64,000 bases of DNA, from the NCBI GenBank assembly GCA_910584915.1, contig CAJUDM010000008.1, forward strand, positions 1 through 64,000, given 5' to 3'. The position numbers and the translations under genes are program-made. The notes below the pieces were generated by a model that ran no database searches, was not told where the DNA came from, and saw only the letters and a program-made list of their open reading frames with translations. Source of the DNA: an uncultured Lachnospiraceae bacterium (GTDB taxonomy: Bacteria > Bacillota > Clostridia > Lachnospirales > Lachnospiraceae). Below, piece after piece: positions 58,526-64,000 of the stretch (position 1 is its first letter; each line of letters opens with the position of its first letter).

Positions 58526-58856
58526 CATAATAAATGAAACTTCTTCGAAAATGCCAAAATACACGATTACCGCAGTGACATCATTTTACCATAGTTTTGT
58601 TTCTATTTCAAGTAAAAGTAAAAAAACGAAAATAAACGAAGCCTATAAAATGAAAAAAACATCAGACTGTGGATTTTGTGGTTTTTTGGTGCGATACCGA
58701 TGACATTTTTTCAAAAAGCGCGCATATATCGATTGAAATAAGAGGTTAGGAGCCCTGTTTCAGAGCAAAAGATATTTTTCCAAAAACAAAATAAATGAAA
58801 ATAAATGATGAAATACGAAAGAAAATGTTGACAAACGAAAAATAATGAAATATTAT
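58526..58856 (+). promoter_or_regulatory. Divergent control region with repeated AAATAAAYGAA motif and TRAP operon promoter
   Basis: TTGACA (58828-58833), 17-bp spacer, TATTAT (58851-58856) forms the promoter of the TRAP operon. The motif AAATAAATGAA or AAATAAACGAA occurs near 58528, 58629 and 58790-58805, with AAAAATAATGAAA at 58838 between the promoter boxes. These repeats are candidate DeoR-type operators. The ~390-bp spacer between the genes contains no ORF of note. Confidence 0.6.
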
Positions 58857-58917
58857 ATAATACAAGATTCAAAGGGATTGGATCTGAAAAATAAAAAAAT
58901 TGGGAGGCGAAGAGAAG

Positions 58918-60033
58918 ATGAAGAAAAAATTTGCAGCAATTTTCATGGCAGCGGTGATGGCAGTCGGCATGCTTGCCGGATGTGGCAGCACTGCACCTGA
59001 CGAATCAGCAGGCGATGCGCCGAAGGAGCAGGATGCGGCAAAACCCGCGGAGGAAGATAGTTCGTCGGAAGGTGAGCAGGCGGAGGCGGAAACACCGGAA
59101 GCGGCAGACGGGGAGACATATCTGATCAAGTATGCGACAGTCCGCAGCGCTGAACATGGCGTTGAGAAACTGGTTCAGGAATACTTTGATACGCTGACGG
59201 AAAAATCCGGCGGCAGGCTTCAGTTCGAATGCTATTTTGACGGAAGCGTCGGTTCGGCGAGAGAGATCGCAGAGGCGTGCGCGGCGGGAACCATCGACGC
59301 GTATTGGGGAGGTTCAGGAGATCTCAGCATCTATGCGCCGGTCGCTGAGATCCTGACAAATCCGCCTTTTGTATATAAAGATGCGGAACATGCGGAGAGA
59401 GTGTTGGACGCGGTGTGGGATGATGTCGTTGTTTTGATCAACCAGGCGGACCTTATGCCGTTATACCATTCCTATCAGGGGACGCGGCAGTTGATCTCCA
59501 GAGATCCCGTCAATTCCCTGGCGGATTTAAAGGGGGTCAAGAAGCGCACAGTCAACTCGGAGTATTTCATGGGATTGTTCTCCGCGCTCGGTGCGGAACC
59601 GCAGGCGATCGATCTGAGCGAGCTCTACACGGCGCTCCAGACAGGCGTCTGTGATGCGGGCGGCGGCGATCTGGATATGATCTATGATAAGGCCTGGTAT
59701 GAAGTGATCGATAATATCACGATGTACAATGCGATCTGCGTGCAGGGTATCCCGGTCATGAATCTCGAAAAGTTTAATTCACTTCCGGAAGATCTTCAGC
59801 AGCTGATGGTCGAGGAGGGAAAAGTTATGGCGCACCGCGGCACGGAGGAGGTTTCCGCTTCCGAGCAGGCATCCCTCAAGAAGCTTGAGGAAGCCGGCTG
59901 CAATATCATCTACCTGGAGGATGATGTGCGGAATGAATTCAGAGATGCAGTTGCCGAATATGCAAAAGAATATGCTGCATCACTGGGAGATGACGTCCTT
60001 GCCGTCTATGAGAAGATGATAGCGGTGGAATGA
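58918..60033 (+). CDS. TRAP transporter substrate-binding lipoprotein (DctP type)
   Basis: 371 residues. Signal peptide with lipobox MLAGC (Cys ~21), acidic linker to ~60, then a DctP fold: FDTLTEKSGGRLQFECYFDG, VNSLADLKGVKKRTVNSEYF (family Arg motif region), ALQTGVCDAGGGDLDMIYDK and NITMYNAICVQGIPVMNLEK. It binds an organic acid for uptake driven by a cation gradient. GGAGGCGAAGAGAAG precedes ATG 58918. First gene of the operon. Confidence 0.93.
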   Translation: MKKKFAAIFMAAVMAVGMLAGCGSTAPDESAGDAPKEQDAAKPAEEDSSSEGEQAEAETPEAADGETYLIKYATVRSAEHGVEKLVQEYFDTLTEKSGGRLQFECYFDGSVGSAREIAEACAAGTIDAYWGGSGDLSIYAPVAEILTNPPFVYKDAEHAERVLDAVWDDVVVLINQADLMPLYHSYQGTRQLISRDPVNSLADLKGVKKRTVNSEYFMGLFSALGAEPQAIDLSELYTALQTGVCDAGGGDLDMIYDKAWYEVIDNITMYNAICVQGIPVMNLEKFNSLPEDLQQLMVEEGKVMAHRGTEEVSASEQASLKKLEEAGCNIIYLEDDVRNEFRDAVAEYAKEYAASLGDDVLAVYEKMIAVE

Positions 60034-60096
60034 CGGGAAACTGTTTCCGGACGGGGGTTCCCGTCCGGAAATATATAAGTTTGGGGGTGTTTCAGA

Positions 60097-60603
60097 GTGA
60101 TTGTTTTAAATGTACTCCGCAAGGCAGAAAGATTTGTTATGTATGTCGCTTACACGGTGCTTGTCGTTGCGACGCTGATCGGCATCATAACAAGGGTAGT
60201 CCCCGGCATGAAGAATATCGTGTGGGGGATGGAGGCGAGCAGGTTCTGTATGGTATGGCTTGTCATGCTCATCAATTCGGTGAATATCAAGGAGAGAGAT
60301 GAGATCGTGATAGAGGTGTTGATCACCAGGGTTCCGGATAAAGTGCGAAGGATCATGGCGATCATTTCGGATATACTTGTCATCGCCTTTCTTGCCATCA
60401 TGTTCTGGTACGGCCTGAAGGTCTGCCTGACAAACAAAAATCAAATGACGGCTTCGCTGGGGATCACCATGAACTATGTGTATGCGTGCATGCCGCTTGG
60501 GGCATTCTGTATGCTTCTTGAAAAAGTGATCGTTTTTGTGCAGGATGTGAGATCCAGGACGGCGATCAAGACGATGAATGAGGAGGTGATTGACAGCCTA
60601 TGA
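60097..60603 (+). CDS. TRAP transporter small permease (DctQ type)
   Basis: 168 residues with four membrane segments (about 14-35, 50-66, 85-108, 127-150): WGMEASRFCMVWLVMLINSV and ISDILVIAFLAIMFWYG are typical. It pairs with the large permease. GTG 60097 follows GGGGGTGTTTCAGA. Its stop overlaps the start of the large permease gene (ATGA), so both are co-translated. Confidence 0.9.
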   Translation: MIVLNVLRKAERFVMYVAYTVLVVATLIGIITRVVPGMKNIVWGMEASRFCMVWLVMLINSVNIKERDEIVIEVLITRVPDKVRRIMAIISDILVIAFLAIMFWYGLKVCLTNKNQMTASLGITMNYVYACMPLGAFCMLLEKVIVFVQDVRSRTAIKTMNEEVIDSL

Positions 60604-61901
60604 GCAATTCGATGTTGATTCTTATTATGTTTGCGATAATGCTGATCATGATTTTTATCGGCGTCCCGGTGGCGTTTTCCGTGGGGATCTCCGCGGTGGT
60701 CGGCCTGATAGCGAGCGGCATACCGCTGGCGCAGTTGATCACAAAGATGTTTGGAGGCGTGGATTCCTTCACTGTGCTGGCGATACCGTTTTATATACTT
60801 GTCGGATCGGTGATGAACCACGGTTCGCTGACGGAAAAGCTGGTGAAATTTGCGGACAGCCTTGTGGGGCATGTGAAGGGCGGGCTGGCGCATGTGAATG
60901 TCCTTGCCAGTATGTTTTTTGCGGGAATCTCGGGGAGTTCCACGGCGGATTCCGCGTCCATCGGTTCCATGCTTGTTCCGGCTATGGTAAAGGAAGGCTA
61001 CGATGTAAAATTTTCCGCCGCGATCACAGCGGCGTCCTCCTCCATAGGGCCGATCATTCCGCCCAGTATCATGCTGGTGTTGTACGGTTCCCTGACAGGG
61101 GTTTCCGTGGGGAAACTGTTCCTCGGAGGCGTGGGACCGGGCGTCCTGCTCGGGGTGATGCAGATGGCATGGACGATGGTCGTGATCAATAAAGTATACC
61201 ATCCGAAGGACGGGATCATTAAGAAAAAGTTTTCCATCAGAAATGTGGGGAAGTCATTTGGCTATTCTTTCCCGGTTCTGATCATTCCGCTGATCATCTG
61301 TGCGAGTATCATCGGCGGGGTCTGTACCGCGACGGAAGCGGGGGTTTTGGCGGCCGCCTATGCGATCGTCATCAGCCTGTTTTTCTATAAGACCATCACG
61401 ATCAGACAGCTGCCGGCGATCTTGCTGGATGCGGCAAAATCTACGGGCATCGTACTGTTTTTGATGTCGACGGCGGCGGTGTTCGGGAATGTGCTCACCT
61501 TTTTGCATTTCCCGAAGATGTGCGTGTCGTTTTTGCAGGGGATCACGACGAACCCGACACTGATGCTGCTGATCGTTATCGCATTTTTGTTTATGCTGGG
61601 CTTCTTTATTGACGGGACGGCTATTATGATCATGTTTGTGCCGGTGCTTTTGGAGATCGCAAATGCGATGGGATATGATCCGGTCTTTTTCGGGGTGATC
61701 GTGACAGTCTCCATTCTGATCGGGGGGATCACGCCGCCGGTTGGCGTGCTGTTGTTTGTCAATGCAAAAATAGCCAGGATATCGATGGACGATATGATAA
61801 GCGGTATCTGGCCCTTTGTGGTAGTCATGCTGCTGATGGTTCTTATCTGCGCTTTTTGTCCGGCTATTATTACATTTGTTCCGAACCTTCTGATGGGATA
61901 G
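60600..61901 (+). CDS. TRAP transporter large permease (DctM type)
   Basis: 433 residues with ~12 membrane segments. Family blocks: FIGVPVAFSVGISAVVGLIA, FFAGISGSSTADSASIGSM, AITAASSSIGPIIPPSIMLV and GGITPPVGVLLFVNAKIA. Forms the transport channel, moving the organic acid with Na+ or H+. It overlaps the small permease gene by 4 bp. The last TRAP gene; the metabolic genes begin 52 bp on. Confidence 0.95.
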   Translation: MSNSMLILIMFAIMLIMIFIGVPVAFSVGISAVVGLIASGIPLAQLITKMFGGVDSFTVLAIPFYILVGSVMNHGSLTEKLVKFADSLVGHVKGGLAHVNVLASMFFAGISGSSTADSASIGSMLVPAMVKEGYDVKFSAAITAASSSIGPIIPPSIMLVLYGSLTGVSVGKLFLGGVGPGVLLGVMQMAWTMVVINKVYHPKDGIIKKKFSIRNVGKSFGYSFPVLIIPLIICASIIGGVCTATEAGVLAAAYAIVISLFFYKTITIRQLPAILLDAAKSTGIVLFLMSTAAVFGNVLTFLHFPKMCVSFLQGITTNPTLMLLIVIAFLFMLGFFIDGTAIMIMFVPVLLEIANAMGYDPVFFGVIVTVSILIGGITPPVGVLLFVNAKIARISMDDMISGIWPFVVVMLLMVLICAFCPAIITFVPNLLMG

Positions 61902-61953
61902 GCATAGAAAGATAGTTTTATAAAAGAAAATTTAATATTGAGGAGATGAAAAA

Positions 61954-62931
61954 ATGCAGAGAGAATATTCCAGAGAAAAGCTGTTAAATGTATATCGCCA
62001 TATGGTACAGACGAGAATATTTGAGCGCGAGTGTGAGACATTAAATAAGAACAAGGAAATACTGGGCAGTATTCACGGCAGTATGGGGGAGGAAGCCACA
62101 TCTGTCGGTCTGGCGGCAGTCCTGCGCGAGGAGGATGTGCTGGCACCGTCCTACCGGGATCCGGGGGCATTGTTTACGAAAGGACTGACGACGCTCGACC
62201 TGGTGGGCATGCTGTTTGCGAAGGACTGCGGGAAGACGAAGGGGCGGACCAGGGTGCTCCACGTAGGTGATTTTTCAAAGAATATCTATCCCCCGAATCC
62301 GATCCTGGGAGCTTCCCAGGTGATCGCAAACGGTGCGGCGCTCAGCTTCAAGATGGATAAGACGGACAGGGTCGTGTTAAATATCATCGGAGACGGCGCA
62401 TCCAACGAAGGGGCTGTCCACGAGGCAATGAATTTTGCGGCGGCGAAGGAACTGCCGATCGTTTTTGCTGTCGAGAATAACAGGTATGCCTGGTCCACGC
62501 CTTTTGAGAAAAATTTTAAGATCCATTCTTTTATCGAGAGAGCGATCGGGTACGGGATGCCAGGGTTCATCTGTGATGGTTATGATGTGATCGATGTTAT
62601 GGATACAGTGAGCGATGCGATAGAACATGTGAGAGCGGGAGGAGGGCCTGCGTTGGTCGAGTGCCGTACATACCGTTGGTCAGGGCATTCCGGGAATGAT
62701 AAAAATGTTTACAGGCCCGGAGATGAAATAATCCGTTTCAGGCAGAATGATCCGATCAGGAGGCTGGGTGATTATATGACAGCGGCGGGTATCTGTATGG
62801 AGGAGGAGCTTCAGGATATCTGGAGCAGTGTGGAAAAAGAAATACAGGACGCCATTACATTCAGCAGGACGGCACCGTACCCTGATCCCGAAGAATTTTT
62901 CGGGATGGATACGATGATGGCAGTTGAATGA
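61954..62931 (+). CDS. 2-oxoacid dehydrogenase E1 component, alpha subunit
   Basis: 325 residues, thiamine-diphosphate binding: GDGASNEGAVHEAMNFAAAK has the GDG...N motif, and LAPSYRDPGALFTKGLT and VAVEN-like FAVENNRYAWSTP follow. With the beta subunit downstream it decarboxylates a 2-oxoacid (pyruvate, acetoin or a branched acid class). No E2 or E3 gene is seen in the window. GAGGAGATGAAAAA precedes the ATG. The substrate is presumably the product of the imported acid. Confidence 0.92.
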   Translation: MQREYSREKLLNVYRHMVQTRIFERECETLNKNKEILGSIHGSMGEEATSVGLAAVLREEDVLAPSYRDPGALFTKGLTTLDLVGMLFAKDCGKTKGRTRVLHVGDFSKNIYPPNPILGASQVIANGAALSFKMDKTDRVVLNIIGDGASNEGAVHEAMNFAAAKELPIVFAVENNRYAWSTPFEKNFKIHSFIERAIGYGMPGFICDGYDVIDVMDTVSDAIEHVRAGGGPALVECRTYRWSGHSGNDKNVYRPGDEIIRFRQNDPIRRLGDYMTAAGICMEEELQDIWSSVEKEIQDAITFSRTAPYPDPEEFFGMDTMMAVE

Positions 62932-62948
62932 TCGGGGAGGGAGAAGAC

Positions 62949-63923
62949 ATGAGCATTATGACATATGCGGAAGCGCTGAGGGCTTCCATGAGAGAAGAGC
63001 TGAAAAGAGATGAAAATGTATATCTGATCGGGGAGGATATCGGCGCCTACGGCGGCTGTTATGGCGTTACGGCGGGGTTGGTCGATGAGTTCGGGGAAGA
63101 CAGGGTGATGGATACCCCGATCTCGGAACTGGCGATCACGGGAGCCGCGGTGGGGTCGGCGATGCAGGGAAAGCGGCCGGTGGTGGAGATCATGTACGCT
63201 GACTTTCTGACGGTGGCGTCTGACCAGATCATCAATCAGGCGTGCAGGATGCGTTATATTCTCGGAAAGGAAGTGAAGGTTCCGCTGGTGGTGCGGACTG
63301 CTTACGGCGGAGGAGGGCGTTATTCCTTCAACCATTCACAGAGCCCGGAAGCGAACTTTATGAACGCACCGGGGCTGACGATCATGATGCCGTCGACGCC
63401 CGCGGACGCGAAGGGGCTGATGACGGCGGCGATCCGTTCCGATAATCCGGTGCTGCTGTTTGAACAGAAATATTTATACAAGACATTGAAGGGGGAAGTT
63501 CCCGATGGAGAGCATATCGTACCGATCGGAAAAGGGGATATCAAACGCCCGGGGAGTGATGTGACTGTCGTCGCGACCGGCTGGATGGTCCACAAGGCGC
63601 TGGAGGCAGCAGGAAATCTGGAGAAGGAGGGCATCAGCGTGGAAGTCATCGATCCCAGGACGTTAAAGCCGTTGGACGAGGAGATGATCTTAAAGTCCGT
63701 GGCGAAGACGGGCAGGCTGGTCACAATGCACGAGGCGAGCCTGACAGGGGGCTTTGGCGCTGAAGTATGCGCGATCGTGGCGGAAAAGGCGTTTGACTGC
63801 CTGAAGAAGCCTGTAAAAAGGATCGCTGCGCCGGATCTGATCATTCCGTTTTCGCCGAATCTGGAAGATATGTTTTATCCGGGTGCAGGAGAACTTGAGG
63901 ATGCGGTGCGGAAAATGATGTAA
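62949..63923 (+). CDS. 2-oxoacid dehydrogenase E1 component, beta subunit
   Basis: 324 residues: MTYAEALRASMREELKRDEN, GEDIGAYGGCYGVTAGLVDE, DTPISELAITGAAVGSAMQG, EIMYADFLTVASDQIINQAC, and a C-terminal transketolase-like domain (VEVIDPRTLKPLDEEMI; HEASLTGGFGAEVCAIVAE). It completes the E1 tetramer with the alpha subunit, whose gene ends 17 bp before. GGGAGGGAGAAGAC precedes ATG 62949; in-frame ATG 62928 is too early. Confidence 0.94.
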   Translation: MSIMTYAEALRASMREELKRDENVYLIGEDIGAYGGCYGVTAGLVDEFGEDRVMDTPISELAITGAAVGSAMQGKRPVVEIMYADFLTVASDQIINQACRMRYILGKEVKVPLVVRTAYGGGGRYSFNHSQSPEANFMNAPGLTIMMPSTPADAKGLMTAAIRSDNPVLLFEQKYLYKTLKGEVPDGEHIVPIGKGDIKRPGSDVTVVATGWMVHKALEAAGNLEKEGISVEVIDPRTLKPLDEEMILKSVAKTGRLVTMHEASLTGGFGAEVCAIVAEKAFDCLKKPVKRIAAPDLIIPFSPNLEDMFYPGAGELEDAVRKMM

Positions 63924-63956
63924 AGAAACACACTGGAAATTGGGAAAGGAGTATCT

Positions 63957-64000
63957 ATGGAAAAACCTTTAAAAGGAGTGAAAGTGCTCGACTTATCGCG
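63957..64000 (+). CDS. CoA-transferase family III (CaiB/BaiF type), 3' truncated by the window
   Basis: Only 14 codons are visible: MEKPLKGVKVLDLS, which is the typical family start (L-x-G-V-x-V-L-D-L-S/T). AAAGGAGTATCT precedes the ATG. In the TRAP/E1 operon it would load CoA onto the imported acid or an intermediate. Family assignment rests on this short N terminus and on context. Confidence 0.6.
   Translation, partial: MEKPLKGVKVLDLS

Overview
The window looks like a chromosomal segment of a Lachnospiraceae-type member of the Clostridia, i.e. a gut-associated, Gram-positive, probably spore-forming anaerobe; the species cannot be named from sequence alone. Grounds: strong AGGAGG ribosome sites, lipoproteins with LAGC lipoboxes followed by Ala/Glu-rich linkers, a CIRCE operator, a Rex-type operator, a MocR/PdxR regulator with pdxST, VanZ-, TraX-, DUF5050- and DUF4367-type proteins, a SpoIID-like protein and many solute-binding-protein transporters. 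Base composition is near 50% G+C, apart from an AT-rich stretch around 18.2-19.6 kb and AT-rich promoter regions at 35.2, 40.9 and 58.7 kb.

Layout. 0-1.5 kb: the end of an AlbA/HATPase-type protein followed by decayed small ORFs. 1.5-8.6 kb: housekeeping genes (UDG, D,D-carboxypeptidase, cupin, fused folB-folK, DUF5050 propeller, pheA). 8.7-13.9 kb: DUF815 ATPase, Ppx and Ppk1, a polyphosphate module. 14-18.2 kb: a membrane protein, then an ECF sigma / DUF4367 / lipoprotein operon. 18.2-19.6 kb: AT-rich patch with a small ORF, an XRE regulator and tRNA-Gly(GCC). 19.6-25.4 kb: TraX, a beta-CASP nuclease, thyA, folA and a PrsA-like foldase. 25.4-27.8 kb: htpG under CIRCE. 28-34 kb: DegV, VanZ, a TIM-barrel protein, a SpoIID-like protein and an acyltransferase, separated by unusual repeats. 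34-48.3 kb: a carbohydrate locus with two LacI regulators, two complete RbsABC-type importers, an SGNH hydrolase, an MBL-fold hydrolase and a GH3 glycosidase. 48.4-57.7 kb: MarR/TauE, an AEC carrier with a Rex-type Fe-alcohol dehydrogenase, a KDG-type kinase, pdxST opposite its MocR regulator, and a degenerate M23 protein with a bactofilin. 57.7-64 kb: a DeoR regulator facing a TRAP transporter, E1 alpha/beta of a 2-oxoacid dehydrogenase and a class III CoA-transferase cut by the window end.

How the genes work together. The carbohydrate locus looks like a pathway for an acylated oligosaccharide: import by two ABC systems, de-esterification by the SGNH enzyme and hydrolysis by GH3. Each half has its own LacI-type operator pair (AAGCGCTT versus AAGCGTTTTAA). 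The terminal cluster looks like uptake and CoA-dependent breakdown of an organic acid. thyA and folA sit together, with folB-folK 16 kb upstream.

The most unusual material is non-coding. A roughly 112-nt element at 27.9-28.1 kb (two tandem copies) has a diverged relative at 20.6 kb. The two sequences keep four nested helices by compensatory changes, keep the internal-loop bases, and both lie directly before start codons. It is either an ERIC-like palindromic repeat or an undescribed structured RNA. A second element, a GGCGCC...GACATG core of 52-54 bp, forms a three-unit 79-bp tandem array at 32.6-32.9 kb. It also sits in frame inside the VanZ-like gene, flanked by a 23-bp direct repeat.
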